A stretch of 64,000 nt of DNA. Origin: Arthrobacter sp. FW306-07-I (GTDB taxonomy: Bacteria > Actinomycetota > Actinomycetes > Actinomycetales > Micrococcaceae). Positions 52,587-61,366 of this stretch are shown piece after piece. Position 1 is the first letter of the stretch. The number at the start of each line of letters is the position of its first letter. A program made the position numbers and the translations under genes. The stretch covers positions 1,984,001-2,048,000 of the forward strand of contig NZ_CP084550.1 of NCBI RefSeq assembly GCF_021800405.1, read 5' to 3'. The notes under the pieces are model-generated. The model did no database searches. It was not told where the DNA came from and saw nothing but the letters and a program-made list of their open reading frames with translations.

Positions 52587-53693
52587 TCAGCGGACCCGGT
52601 ATTCGTCGGCCTCAGTCGTGCGCAGAGACAGCCCGTTGCCGGGCCCGTCGCCAGGTTGCAGGACTCCGCCGTCGGGGTCGAGCGTTCCGTCAAACAAGAG
52701 GTTCTCGATCCGGACGTGGTCGTGGAACCATTCCAAGTGGCGGAAGTTGGGAGTGGCGGCGGCGACGGCGGCGCTCAGGTGGGGCGCGCAGTGGCCGGAG
52801 ACTTCCAGGCCGTGGGCAGCAGCGACGGCGGCGATGCGCAGCCACTCGGTGACGCCGCCGCACCTGCTGACGTCCGCTTGCAGGCAGTCGATGGCATCCG
52901 CGGCGCACAGGCGTTGGAAGTAGGGGAGACCGGTCCCGTATTCGCCAGCTGCCACGTCGGCGTCCACCGCGTCCCGCACCACCCGGAGCCCGGCCAGGTG
53001 GTCGCTTGAGACGGGCTCCTCGAACCACGTCACGTTCTCCGCTGCAACCTCGCGCATGACGCGGACAGCCTGTTTGTCGGTATAGGCGCCGTTGGCATCG
53101 ACAAACAGTTCCACGTCAGGGCCGACGGCGGAACGCGCCTGGCGGATGCGCTCCAGGTCGCGGGGAACGTTGCTTCCGTTGTCCTGGCCAATCTTGATCT
53201 TCACGCGCGGGATGCGTTGGCCGTGGGCCCAGCCTTCCAGCTGGGTGCGCAGCTGCTTTTCCGAATAGGTGGTGAACCCGCCGCTGCCGTAGACCGCCAC
53301 GCTGTCCCTGACCGAGCCGAGGAGTTTGTGCAGCGGCAGGTCCAGGAGGCGGGCCTTCAGGTCCCAGAGGGCACAGTCGACGGCGGAGACGGCGTAGGAT
53401 GCCAGCCCCGTGCTGCCGGGGTTGCGCACCGTCCGGGCCATCGCCGCCGCAGCGGCCGGCACGTCCAGGGCGTCAACGCCGTGCACGGCTGGGCCGAGGA
53501 GCGCTTCCACCAGGTCCGCTGTGGCGGCCGGTGCGTACGTCCATCCCAGGCCCGTCTTCCCGCCAGCCGCGGCCTGCACCAGCACCATCGTGGTGGAGTC
53601 CCAGCTGAAGGTGCCATCCGCTTCCGGCGCATCCGTGGGAACTGTGTACACCGCGGCATTGAGGGCCGTGACGGGGGCCTCCCCGGATCCCAC
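52587..53693 (-). CDS. Enolase-superfamily (MR/MLE) sugar-acid dehydratase or racemase
   Basis: The 368-residue enzyme has a capping domain and a TIM barrel with RVKIKIGQD (the K-x-K acid/base pair), metal ligands in FVDANGAY and WFEEPVSSDHLAG, the third ligand region AAGEYGTGLPYF, LQADVSRCGG and the His in SGHCAPHLSAAVA. This layout matches acid-sugar dehydratases of the mandelate racemase subgroup. It starts with GTG 53693, three bases after the ThDP enzyme gene. The substrate, perhaps an aldonic acid from the neighbouring oxidoreductases, is inferred from context. Confidence 0.82.
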   Translation of the reverse strand: MGSGEAPVTALNAAVYTVPTDAPEADGTFSWDSTTMVLVQAAAGGKTGLGWTYAPAATADLVEALLGPAVHGVDALDVPAAAAAMARTVRNPGSTGLASYAVSAVDCALWDLKARLLDLPLHKLLGSVRDSVAVYGSGGFTTYSEKQLRTQLEGWAHGQRIPRVKIKIGQDNGSNVPRDLERIRQARSAVGPDVELFVDANGAYTDKQAVRVMREVAAENVTWFEEPVSSDHLAGLRVVRDAVDADVAAGEYGTGLPYFQRLCAADAIDCLQADVSRCGGVTEWLRIAAVAAAHGLEVSGHCAPHLSAAVAAATPNFRHLEWFHDHVRIENLLFDGTLDPDGGVLQPGDGPGNGLSLRTTEADEYRVR

Positions 53694-53696
53694 CCT

Positions 53697-55487
53697 TCAG
53701 CCCTCCTTGTGCGGCAGGAATTCCTGGATCTTGGTCTTGACGCCCTCCTTGACCACGCCCCAGGCACTGTCATCACCCTTGACCATGGCCTCGGCAGTCT
53801 TCCGCGCCTGTTCAAGGGTGGCGTGTGGTGGAATGGGCGGAATGTCGGGGTCGGTGCGGACGTCCAGGAGTGTGGGCCTGTCCGCGGCGAGGGCTTTCTC
53901 CCAGGCCGGTCTGACGTCGTCGGGATTGTCCACGTGGATACCCTGCAAGCCCAGGCTTTCGGCGAACCCGGCGTAGTCCACGTCCGGGAGCGCCTGGGAT
54001 TCGCGGAAGGCGGGCACACCGCCCATGGCCCGCATTTCCCAGGTGACCTGGTTGAGGTCGTTGTTGTGCAGGACGGCCACCACCAGGCGGGGATCATCCC
54101 ATTCGTGCCAGTAGTGCTTGATGGTGATCAGCTCGGCGAGCCCGTTCATTTGCATGGCACCGTCACCGGCGAAGGCGATCGCCGGCCGGCCGGGGTGGGC
54201 AAACTTGGCACCGATAGCGTAGGGAACCCCGGGCCCCATGGTGGCCAGGTTGCCCGACAAGGAGCCCCGGACCTCTCCCCGGAACTTCAGCTGCCGGGCG
54301 TACCAGTTGGCTGAAGAGCCGGAATCGGCGCTGAGCATGGCGTTGGCCGGAAGCCGGGTGGAGAGCTCGGCGAACAGCCGCATGGGATTGACGGGATCGG
54401 CGCTGACCATGGCCTCATCGTGCATGGTTTCCCACCAACGGCTGATGGACGATTCCAGGTTTTCCTGCCAGGACCGGTCCGGCTTGCGCTCCAGGTGTGG
54501 GATCAGGGCCCGCAATGCGGTGCCGGCGTCGGCCACGATGTTGAACTCGTTCGTGTAGCGCAGCCCGATCATCTTCGGGTCCACGTCGATCTGCACCCCG
54601 CGGGCCTGGCCGGGTTCGGGCAGGAACTGGGTATAGGGAAAACTGGAGCCCACCGTCAGCAGCGTGTCGCAGTCGCGCATCATCTCGTAGCTCGGCCGGG
54701 TGCCCAGGAGACCGATGGAACCCGTGACGTACGGGAGGTCATCGGGCAGCGAATCCTTGCCCAGGAGCGCCTTCGCCACTCCCGCGCCCAGCAGCTCTGC
54801 CACTTCCCGGACCTCGGCCGCTGCGCCCCGCGCACCCTGGCCAATGAGGATGGCCACCTTGGAGCCTTCATTCAGGAGCTGGGCGGCACCGCGGATTGAC
54901 TCACTGTCCGGCTGGATATCCGGCCAGCGGATTCCCACGCTGGAGGGGACCATCTTGAATTCGTGCGTGGGTGCCGCGTATTCGAGCTCCTGGACGTCGG
55001 AGGGGATGATGACGGCAGTAGGAGCCCGCTGCGCCTCCGCGATCCGGATGGCGCGGTCGATGACGTTGGGCAGCTGCTCTGGAACCGTAACCATCTGGAC
55101 GTAGTCCGAGGCGACGTCCTTGAACAGGGTCAGCAGGTCGACTTCCTGCTGGTAGGACCCTCCCATGGCGCTGCGTGCCGTCTGGCCGACGATGGCCACC
55201 ACGGGAACATGGTCCAGCTTGGCGTCGTACAGCCCGTTGAGGAGGTGGATTGCGCCGGGGCCGGAGGTGGCCATGCAGATGGCGGCACGGCCACCGAACT
55301 TGGCATAGCCCACGGCTTCGAACGCTGCCATCTCTTCGTGCCGGGCCTGGATGAATTTTGGCTGGTTGCCCGCCTTGCCGAAGGCGGCCAGGATGCCGTT
55401 GATGCCGTCTCCGGGGAAACCGAAAACCTTGTCCACGCCCCACTCGCCCAGGCGGGAGAGCAGGTAGTCAGCCACTGTAGTTGCCAT
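53697..55487 (-). CDS. Pyruvate-oxidase/acetolactate-synthase-like ThDP enzyme
   Basis: The 596-residue enzyme has the three-domain ThDP layout: pyrimidine domain with DKVFGFPGDGINGILAAF and the catalytic Glu in FIQARHEEMAAFEA, the FAD/ADP-binding middle, and the cofactor motif AFAGDGAMQMNG ... VLHNNDLNQ near residues 415-455. It resembles actinobacterial PoxB-like proteins that decarboxylate pyruvate to acetate. It lies two bases after the GMC oxidoreductase gene and three before the enolase-superfamily gene, so the operon links a dehydrogenase, a dehydratase and a 2-oxoacid decarboxylase or oxidase. Confidence 0.88.
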   Translation of the reverse strand: MATTVADYLLSRLGEWGVDKVFGFPGDGINGILAAFGKAGNQPKFIQARHEEMAAFEAVGYAKFGGRAAICMATSGPGAIHLLNGLYDAKLDHVPVVAIVGQTARSAMGGSYQQEVDLLTLFKDVASDYVQMVTVPEQLPNVIDRAIRIAEAQRAPTAVIIPSDVQELEYAAPTHEFKMVPSSVGIRWPDIQPDSESIRGAAQLLNEGSKVAILIGQGARGAAAEVREVAELLGAGVAKALLGKDSLPDDLPYVTGSIGLLGTRPSYEMMRDCDTLLTVGSSFPYTQFLPEPGQARGVQIDVDPKMIGLRYTNEFNIVADAGTALRALIPHLERKPDRSWQENLESSISRWWETMHDEAMVSADPVNPMRLFAELSTRLPANAMLSADSGSSANWYARQLKFRGEVRGSLSGNLATMGPGVPYAIGAKFAHPGRPAIAFAGDGAMQMNGLAELITIKHYWHEWDDPRLVVAVLHNNDLNQVTWEMRAMGGVPAFRESQALPDVDYAGFAESLGLQGIHVDNPDDVRPAWEKALAADRPTLLDVRTDPDIPPIPPHATLEQARKTAEAMVKGDDSAWGVVKEGVKTKIQEFLPHKEG

Positions 55488-55489
55488 GA

Positions 55490-57145
55490 TCAGTCTTCCT
55501 TCATGCTCATCGTGACGCCCCTGCGGGCGCCTTGGACCAGGACGCCGGCCGCGCGGGCCGCCAGCGCCATGATGGTCAGGGCAGGGTTCGCGCTTCCCTG
55601 CGTGGGCAGGACGCTGCCGTCAGTCACCAGCAGGTTTGGTACTGCAAAGCTCCGCAGGTTCCGGTCCACCACTCCTTCCTGCTCGACGGCGGCCATGCGG
55701 GCACCGCCCACCAAATGCGCATAGCGGTTGATGGTGATGACCTCCTCCGCTCCCGCCGCCGTGAGGATCCGCTCCATGACCTGCTGCGCTGCAGACATCA
55801 GCTGCCGGTCGTTGTCGCACTGGCTGTAGCTGAAGGAAGCGATGGGGATGCCGTTGCGGTCCGTTTCATCCGCGAGGGTCACCCTGTTCCCTTCAAGGGG
55901 AAGGAATTCGCAGAGTGCACCCAGGCACGCCCAGTGCGGATAGTCGCTCATGTACCGGCGGAGAGCCGCGCCCCAGTGTCCCTGGGCGGCGACATGCTCC
56001 GCCCAGGTGATCGGAAGCGGGGACACGCACTGGATGGAGAAGCCTCGTTTGTACGGCTTAGCGGGGTCTGTTTCGTAGAAGTCCTCGGTGCTGACCTCCG
56101 GGGGCGGAGCCTTCCACATCCGCACCTCCGCCTGGAACCGTCCAGCGGTCTGGGGCGCACCCTGCACCATCAGGTACCGGCCCACCTGGTCGAAGTCGTT
56201 GCACATCCCGTGCGGGAAGCGCGCCGACGTGGAGTTCAGCAGCAGCCGGGGCGTTTCGATCGAATAGCCTGCCACGGCCACCAGGCGGGCGCGCTGGAAC
56301 CTGCGGATGCCGCCCTGGACGTACTCGACGCCGGTTGCCAGGCCGGTGCGTTCGTCCAGCACGATCCTGGTGGCCATTGCGTCGGGCCGGATTTCGGCGC
56401 CATGCGCCAGGGCGTCGGGGACGTGCGTGATCAGCGGTGAAGCCTTGGCGTTGACCTTGCAGCCCTGGAGGCAGAAGCCCCGGTAAATGCAGTGCGGACG
56501 GTTGCCGAACCGGCCATTCGCGATGGCCACCGGCCCCACCTTTGCCGTGACGCCGCAGGCGTTTGCGCCCCTCAGGAACAGCTCGCCGTTGCCGGAGACC
56601 GGGTGCGGCCGATGGGGGTAGCCGTGCGGATCGCCCCAAGGCCAGTATTCCCCCGAAACGGGAAGTTCGGCCTCAATGTCCTCGTAGTAGGGCCGCAGTT
56701 CACCGTATTCCAGCGGCCAGTCGGCGCCCACTCCGTCAGCGCTGAGGGTATGGAAATCGCTGGGATGGAAACGCGGTGTGTAGCCGGCAAAATGGACCAT
56801 CGAACCGCCCACGCCCCGGCCGGAATTATTGGAGCCCAAGGGGACGGGGTCGCTGCCGCCGATGACCCGGGGTTCGGTCCAGTACAGGTGGTGGGAGCCG
56901 GCCTCATCGCTGACCCAGTCCTGCTCGGGCTCCCAGAACGGGCCGGCCTCCAGGCCCACGGCCCGCCAGCCGGCCCGCGCGAGGCGCTGTAGGAGCGTGG
57001 CTCCTCCGGCGCCGCAGCCCACGATGACGATGTCCACCTCGTCGTCGTCGCGGTACCGGCGCATGTTATCCCTGAGCCCCAGGTTGCTGCCGGGGCCCTT
57101 GGGCAGCAGCCAGGCGGATTCATTGCGTTCCCGCAGGTTGCTCAT
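55490..57145 (-). CDS. GMC-family flavin oxidoreductase (gluconate/sugar dehydrogenase large subunit-like)
   Basis: The 551-residue protein has N-terminal FAD-binding IVIVGCGAGGATLLQRLARA, GRGVGGSMVHFAGYTPRF, the CIYRGFCLQGCKVNAKAS cysteine segment typical of the gluconate 2-dehydrogenase large subunit group, and a C-terminal HLVGGARMA and NPALTIMALAARAAG. It oxidises a sugar or sugar acid and passes electrons on rather than to oxygen. Its ATG overlaps the stop of the small-subunit-like gene (ATGA). No Tat signal is present on either subunit, so a cytoplasmic-face complex is possible. Confidence 0.88.
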   Translation of the reverse strand: MSNLRERNESAWLLPKGPGSNLGLRDNMRRYRDDDEVDIVIVGCGAGGATLLQRLARAGWRAVGLEAGPFWEPEQDWVSDEAGSHHLYWTEPRVIGGSDPVPLGSNNSGRGVGGSMVHFAGYTPRFHPSDFHTLSADGVGADWPLEYGELRPYYEDIEAELPVSGEYWPWGDPHGYPHRPHPVSGNGELFLRGANACGVTAKVGPVAIANGRFGNRPHCIYRGFCLQGCKVNAKASPLITHVPDALAHGAEIRPDAMATRIVLDERTGLATGVEYVQGGIRRFQRARLVAVAGYSIETPRLLLNSTSARFPHGMCNDFDQVGRYLMVQGAPQTAGRFQAEVRMWKAPPPEVSTEDFYETDPAKPYKRGFSIQCVSPLPITWAEHVAAQGHWGAALRRYMSDYPHWACLGALCEFLPLEGNRVTLADETDRNGIPIASFSYSQCDNDRQLMSAAQQVMERILTAAGAEEVITINRYAHLVGGARMAAVEQEGVVDRNLRSFAVPNLLVTDGSVLPTQGSANPALTIMALAARAAGVLVQGARRGVTMSMKED

Positions 57146-57783
57146 CTGTCAGCCCCATGCGTGGGATCCGCTTCCGGCCGTACATCGCGCACTTCAAATG
57201 GTTCCAGCCGGTCCACGCCGAGGTTCTTGTAGCCACGCGGGTAGGCCGGCCCGCCGAAGCCGATTTCGTCCCAGGCCAGAGGATGGGAGTAGAACGCGGT
57301 GCAGGCATAACGTGTCCAGAGGCTCCACACTCGGTCCGCCGGCAGCCCACGCCACAGGTCCCGGTCCAGGTCGCAGATGTCCTGCAGCAGCTTCGCTTGG
57401 CCGTCCAAACTGAGCAGGGCGAAGCTACAGTTCTCCCGGGACATGGCATCCTGGTCCAGTGCAGCCAGGGAGGCCCGCCAGGCCTCGCCGTCCCGCGGCA
57501 TGTTGTCGTAGTGCCAGCCGTCGGTCTCCTCCTCCGCCAGGCGGGCGTCCACCATGTTCACCACCGGCACCCGCGGTTCCGCCTGCTGGTCCAGTAACTG
57601 GTCAAACAGGGCCCGCGCCGCCGCCTCCTCCTCCGGGGTGAAGAAGCGGACGTCCGGGGCCATGCCCATCCGGGACTGCACGACGGCGGCCGTCGCCGGG
57701 TCCCAGTGCCGCGCCTGGGCGACGGTGCTGAAGCCAGGGTAGCGTCCGCCGCCGTCGTCCCTCTGCAGGGGGAGCCCGGTCAC
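57142..57783 (-). CDS. Gluconate 2-dehydrogenase subunit 3-like protein
   Basis: The 213-residue protein (GTG 57783 after GAGGAGGG) has the small-subunit pattern: VRFFTPEEEAAARALFDQLL near residue 45, VVNMVDARLAEEETDGWHYDNMP, FALLSLDGQAKLLQDI and WTRYACTAFYSHPLAWDEIGFGGPAYPRGYKN (landmark AWDEIGFGGPAYPRGY). Such subunits partner GMC flavoproteins in membrane gluconate or sorbitol dehydrogenases. Its start overlaps the stop of the upstream membrane protein gene (GTGA) and its stop overlaps the GMC start, so three genes are translationally chained. Confidence 0.85.
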   Translation of the reverse strand: MTGLPLQRDDGGGRYPGFSTVAQARHWDPATAAVVQSRMGMAPDVRFFTPEEEAAARALFDQLLDQQAEPRVPVVNMVDARLAEEETDGWHYDNMPRDGEAWRASLAALDQDAMSRENCSFALLSLDGQAKLLQDICDLDRDLWRGLPADRVWSLWTRYACTAFYSHPLAWDEIGFGGPAYPRGYKNLGVDRLEPFEVRDVRPEADPTHGADR

Positions 57784-58247
57784 GGTTCCCTCCTCAGGAC
57801 CGAGGCCAGCAACCCCATGCCGCCCACCAGGGTGACCAGCAGAGGTGCGAAGAGTGGCGGGCCCATCTCCAGGTTGTAGCGCAGGTTGGACAGGCCTCCG
57901 GGCTTCTGCCGGATACCCTGCAAATGCAGCCAGGTGCCCTGCAGCCCATTGGCGACAATGGCTGCGCTGGCCAGCGGCAGCGCCGTCTTGGCCATGCGGC
58001 GGCTGAAGACCCCTGCCACCCCGGCGGCAGCTCCCAACGGACCAAGGGCAACCGGAGCCCACATCCATTTGTTGCCGAAGCTTGCCTTGTCATGCTCCAG
58101 GAAAATCTCCGCAGCGGTCACCAGGGCGCCTGCCGCCGTCAGCGCCGAAAGGGACCGCTCGAACCGGCCAGTCTGCACATTCCTGATCAGCCGGTCGATC
58201 CCGTGCACCGTGCCGGCCACGGTATCTTTTGCCTGTCGTGTTCTCAC
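57780..58247 (-). CDS. Small multi-span membrane protein heading the operon
   Basis: The 155-residue protein starts from GTG 58247, which follows AGGAG. It has an N-terminal amphipathic part and about four hydrophobic segments (SALTAAGALVTAAEIFLEH, WAPVALGPLGAAAGVAGVF, ALPLASAAIVANGLQGTWLH and the C-terminal LFAPLLVTLVGGMGLLAS). A conserved-looking GTWLHLQGIRQKPGG loop lies before the last helix. No cytochrome haem motif is visible. Because it is translationally coupled to the dehydrogenase-subunit genes, I suggest it anchors that complex to the membrane, in place of the usual cytochrome c subunit. Confidence 0.7.
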   Translation of the reverse strand: MRTRQAKDTVAGTVHGIDRLIRNVQTGRFERSLSALTAAGALVTAAEIFLEHDKASFGNKWMWAPVALGPLGAAAGVAGVFSRRMAKTALPLASAAIVANGLQGTWLHLQGIRQKPGGLSNLRYNLEMGPPLFAPLLVTLVGGMGLLASVLRREP

Positions 58248-58331
58248 GATTCTCCTAACCTGGACTGCAGGTCCGTACCGGTCCTGTAGAACCTTCAAAC
58301 TTTGCGGGAAAGCAACTATCGGAGGAAACTG

Positions 58332-58844
58332 GTGCCCATGGATGCAGCTGGTGGACCTGAATCAGTCCAGGAACCTTCGACCCGGGAAGTCGAGGCGGTG
58401 ATGCGTGCCGCCGATACTCTCCTGGGGGTCGTTGCCCGCTCTGTTGCCGAGGTGGAGGACGTGGTGAATACTCCGCAGCTGCGGGTCCTGGTCCTGATCC
58501 ACACCCGCGGCCCGCAAAACCTGGGCGGAGTCGCCGCTGAACTGGGTGTGCATGCCTCCAATGCCACGCGCATCTGCGACCGACTGGTGGCTGCGGGCCT
58601 GTTGGAGCGGCGGGAGGACCCGGCAGACCGGCGATACGTCCGGCTCGAGCTGACGGCGAAAGGACATGCCTTGGTTGATTCGGTGCTGGACCATCGGCGG
58701 CAGGCGATTGGAGAGGTCATTTCGAGGATGCCATCGGGCCGGCGCCCGGCGCTGGCTGCGGCGCTGGAGGCTTTTGCGGCCGCCGCCGGCGGCCAGGGCA
58801 CTTCCGATGGCCGATTTACATTGGGAGCCCGGGAACTGAAGTGA
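58332..58844 (+). CDS. MarR-family transcriptional regulator
   Basis: The 170-residue regulator has a winged helix at about residues 45-115 (TPQLRVLVLIHTRGPQNLGG, AAELGVHASNATRICDRLVAAGLLERREDPADRRYV; landmarks SNATRICDRL and DPADRRYV). The GTG at 58332 is six bases after GGAGG, and ATG 58338 is the alternative. It is divergent from the eight-gene oxidative operon, with only 84 bases between the starts. It is therefore the natural candidate to control it. The effector is unknown. Confidence 0.85.
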   Translation: MPMDAAGGPESVQEPSTREVEAVMRAADTLLGVVARSVAEVEDVVNTPQLRVLVLIHTRGPQNLGGVAAELGVHASNATRICDRLVAAGLLERREDPADRRYVRLELTAKGHALVDSVLDHRRQAIGEVISRMPSGRRPALAAALEAFAAAAGGQGTSDGRFTLGARELK

Positions 58845-58891
58845 CCGGATCCTGACGCCGCAGAAGCCATGTTTTCATTGAACTCCAATAC

Positions 58892-58905
58892 TTGCGTTTG
58901 CGCAA
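58892..58905. promoter_or_regulatory. Palindrome TTGCGTTTGCGCAA, copy 1
   Basis: The dyad has TTGCG/CGCAA arms and a 4-base centre, and is followed by TGGT. Copy 2 at 61030-61043 differs only in the centre (TTAG) and is followed by CGGT. It lies between the MarR stop and the epimerase stop. The pattern resembles LacI-family operators. Confidence 0.55.
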
Positions 58906-58948
58906 TGGTTGACGTTGCGCTCGTATGGCTTTTCCTTACGGTCTTTCC

Positions 58949-59911
58949 TTAGAGCGGCCTGATGCCCCACTGGGCGGTGTGGGATTGCCCGGGTTCAAGG
59001 GTGATCAGCCCCTCGCCGGAGTTGAAGGCGTCGGGTGCGCACGTCATGGGTTCGACCCCCAGTCCGCTGCGTCGGCGGTCCGGCTGGGGGAGGGTGTCGC
59101 CGGTGAAGATTTCCAGGTACGGATAGGTCTCGTCCACCCACAGCTCAACCCCTCCGGTGCGATCCGGCCGGAGGAGTTTCACCCGAGCCAGCCCGTCAGC
59201 ATCGCGAAGTAGATCCGTGTAGGCAACATCGATGTGCCGCCCTCCCAGTTGCTGTAGTTCCCGCAGGTCGTACTCGGTGCCGTCCACACGTTCATGCCCG
59301 GTGGGGATGCCCTGCGGATCCACTGGCAGGAAGGTACGCCCGGGCACTTGCACCAGACCGGCGTCAATAGCACCGGGGCGGCCCACTCCGGTGCTGAGAT
59401 AAGGATGCGCTCCTGTGCCAAAGGGGCATGGCTCTGTACTGCGGTTCACGGCCGTGGTGCGGACAGTCAATCCGTCATGGCCAAGCTGGTAGTCCAAGTG
59501 GCAGTCGAGCACCCAGGGCCAGCCTTGGCAGGCGTGCAGGGTGTAGGTGAACGAAATGGAGTCCGCGGTATGGCGGTGGACAGTCCAGTTCCGCCACCGT
59601 GTCAGCCCGTGGATTGCACCGCCCTTGTCCGGCTCGCTGAGGTCGAGCTGGAGGTGCCTGCCTTCCCACTCGTAGCGGCCACCTTTGATCCGGTTGGGCC
59701 AGGGGATGAGCGACTGTCCCCGCGCGCCTGTGCACATGTCCTCCTTCCCGTATCCGTCAAGCAGGTCCCGGCCGTCCTGGCGGTAGATGCGCAATGCAGC
59801 GCCCACTTCGGTCAGTGTGGCGCTTTGGCGATCGAAGGCTATGTCGTATTGCCGCCCCGAAGGAAACAGGTGGTCCGCGCCTGCTCCTTGAGGGCCGCCT
59901 TCCCGGTTCAT
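58949..59911 (-). CDS. Aldose 1-epimerase family protein
   Basis: The 320-residue galactose-mutarotase-fold protein has GQSLIPWPNRIKGGRYEWEG (substrate-side Arg), HGLTRWRNW with the catalytic-type His, CPFGTGAHPYLS with the second His, and the C-terminal Glu region TCAPDAFNSGEGLITLEPGQS (landmark NSGEGLI). It interconverts sugar anomers. The ATG at 59911 overlaps the stop of the glucose-dehydrogenase-like gene (ATGA), which suggests that it prepares the beta-anomer for that enzyme. Confidence 0.88.
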   Translation of the reverse strand: MNREGGPQGAGADHLFPSGRQYDIAFDRQSATLTEVGAALRIYRQDGRDLLDGYGKEDMCTGARGQSLIPWPNRIKGGRYEWEGRHLQLDLSEPDKGGAIHGLTRWRNWTVHRHTADSISFTYTLHACQGWPWVLDCHLDYQLGHDGLTVRTTAVNRSTEPCPFGTGAHPYLSTGVGRPGAIDAGLVQVPGRTFLPVDPQGIPTGHERVDGTEYDLRELQQLGGRHIDVAYTDLLRDADGLARVKLLRPDRTGGVELWVDETYPYLEIFTGDTLPQPDRRRSGLGVEPMTCAPDAFNSGEGLITLEPGQSHTAQWGIRPL

Positions 59912-60984
59912 GACCGTTCGTTCCCCTCGTCGGCTCCTGCTTCCAGGTCCAGGACCACCTTGACATCGTCGGGCTGGTGCTTGAAGGCTTCCGCGAAGCT
60001 TTCCAACGGTAGCCGGCGGCTGATGAGGCGGCGCAGCCACTCGAGGTCTGCCTTGGCGAGGGCCTCCGCGCCGGCGTCGTAGTGCCGTCGGTTCGCGTTG
60101 ACGCTGCCGAAGACCACGCCGTTCATTAGCACCTCCTCGCGATTGAGCGCGCCCACGTCCACCCTTGTTTGTTTGCCTGTTGCGGAAACGCCCGTCAGGC
60201 AGGTGATGGCGTCCTGGGCCCGGCATTTGAGTGCGTCCAGGACCACGGGGGTGACGCCGGTGCATTCAACAAGCACATTGGGTTTGATGCCCGAATCCGG
60301 CAGGGGCTCGCTGTGGTAGGTGGCCCCCAGGTCGCGGACGAGCTGTGGCTTGGGACCGTCTGTGACGATGTCAAAAACGTGCACGTCAAGGCCTTGCTGG
60401 ACTCCCAGCAGCGCCGCCAGCAGCCCAACGGGCCCGGCGCCGGTGACGACGGCGGTGTGGGGGTCGAAAAATGCCCGCTGCCCGATTCGGTTGATTTGTT
60501 CCCACGCCTTGGCCACGATGGTGGTGGGTTCCAGCAGGACGCCTACATCCTGCAGACGTGAGTCCAGTTTCACCATCGCCTGGGCGTCGGCCCGCCACCG
60601 TTCCCGCGCGAAACCATCCAGGCCCTTGATTCCGTGCTCGGTGTACTTGCCATTGAGGCACATGTCCCATTCCCCGGCGGCGCAGGCCTTGCATGGCTCC
60701 GGATCGGGCCTGCGGACAATTCCCACCACCAGGTCGCCTTTAGCTAAGCCGGAATCCGGGGAAGCGTCGATCACCCGGCCGAGGTTCTCGTGGCCCAGCA
60801 CCAGGTAGTCCTGGCCCGGAGGTGCTTCCCCGTAGTCGGCGGCGATGATCTCGCTGTCGGTTCCGCACAGGCCCACGGCCAGGGACTCCACCAGTACCTG
60901 GCCCTCGCCGGTCCCGGGGTCTGGAACCTCCCGCAGGTGCAATGAGTCCTTTTCTCCAGGTGTAACGGTCAACGCGCGCATCAT
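59908..60984 (-). CDS. Zinc-type glucose 1-dehydrogenase-like MDR
   Basis: The 358-residue dehydrogenase resembles archaeal-type glucose dehydrogenases: catalytic zinc Cys in AVGLCGTDSEII, His-Glu in LVLGHENLGRV, a structural lobe CKACAAGEWDMC, the EHGIKGLDGFARERW segment typical of this enzyme type, and cofactor motif VTGAGPVGLLAALLG. It oxidises glucose or a related aldose at C1. It is coupled to the epimerase gene. AAAGGGAGG precedes the tandem ATGs at 60984 and 60981. A palindrome lies 46 bases upstream of the start. Confidence 0.88.
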   Translation of the reverse strand: MMRALTVTPGEKDSLHLREVPDPGTGEGQVLVESLAVGLCGTDSEIIAADYGEAPPGQDYLVLGHENLGRVIDASPDSGLAKGDLVVGIVRRPDPEPCKACAAGEWDMCLNGKYTEHGIKGLDGFARERWRADAQAMVKLDSRLQDVGVLLEPTTIVAKAWEQINRIGQRAFFDPHTAVVTGAGPVGLLAALLGVQQGLDVHVFDIVTDGPKPQLVRDLGATYHSEPLPDSGIKPNVLVECTGVTPVVLDALKCRAQDAITCLTGVSATGKQTRVDVGALNREEVLMNGVVFGSVNANRRHYDAGAEALAKADLEWLRRLISRRLPLESFAEAFKHQPDDVKVVLDLEAGADEGNERS

Positions 60985-61366
60985 GCCTCCCTTTGGCCAT
61001 GGATACCTTTGGCCAGTGTCCCGCGTTATTTGCGTTAGCGCAACGGTCTGTGCGTCCGGGGGCGACCGTCGGGCACCCCAGCTGAGGATGCCATCACCTG
61101 CTCCGCCTGGTTACCCTCTGGGTCAGATGCGTGGCCCACCCGGAGGCGAACGGCCCTGGTGGCGCCTATGGTGCAGCGCTAAATTGGTTCGGCGTAGAGG
61201 AAGCGTGTCCGGGAGCTCGAGCGCGTCCCAGTGGTCCTGCCGGCTATGTGCCCGCAAACAACTTCAGCACCAGGGGTTCAAGCCGCATCTGGCATCGGTG
61301 CGCCCCCCGGCTTCGGCTTCTCGGCGGAAGGCAGGCCGCAAAGGGTCCTCAGGGTAGGAGGTTTCA
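60985..61366. other. Divergent promoter region of the glucose dehydrogenase and CPBP genes
   Basis: No gene is convincing here; open frames on both strands look random. The segment holds the second TTGCG palindrome at 61030-61043 and, at its right end, the GTAGGAGG ribosome site of the CPBP gene. Confidence 0.45.
61030..61043. promoter_or_regulatory. Palindrome TTGCGTTAGCGCAA, copy 2
   Basis: It lies 46 bases upstream of the glucose dehydrogenase start, in the region expected for its promoter, and matches copy 1 (58892-58905) over 16 of 18 bases including the following YGGT. Likely an operator for a LacI-type protein not encoded in the window. Confidence 0.6.

Noticed and set aside
59040..59065. 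GGGTTCGACCCCC-like string recalling a tRNA T-arm
   Set aside because: It is inside the epimerase coding sequence and no acceptor or anticodon stem can be drawn around it.
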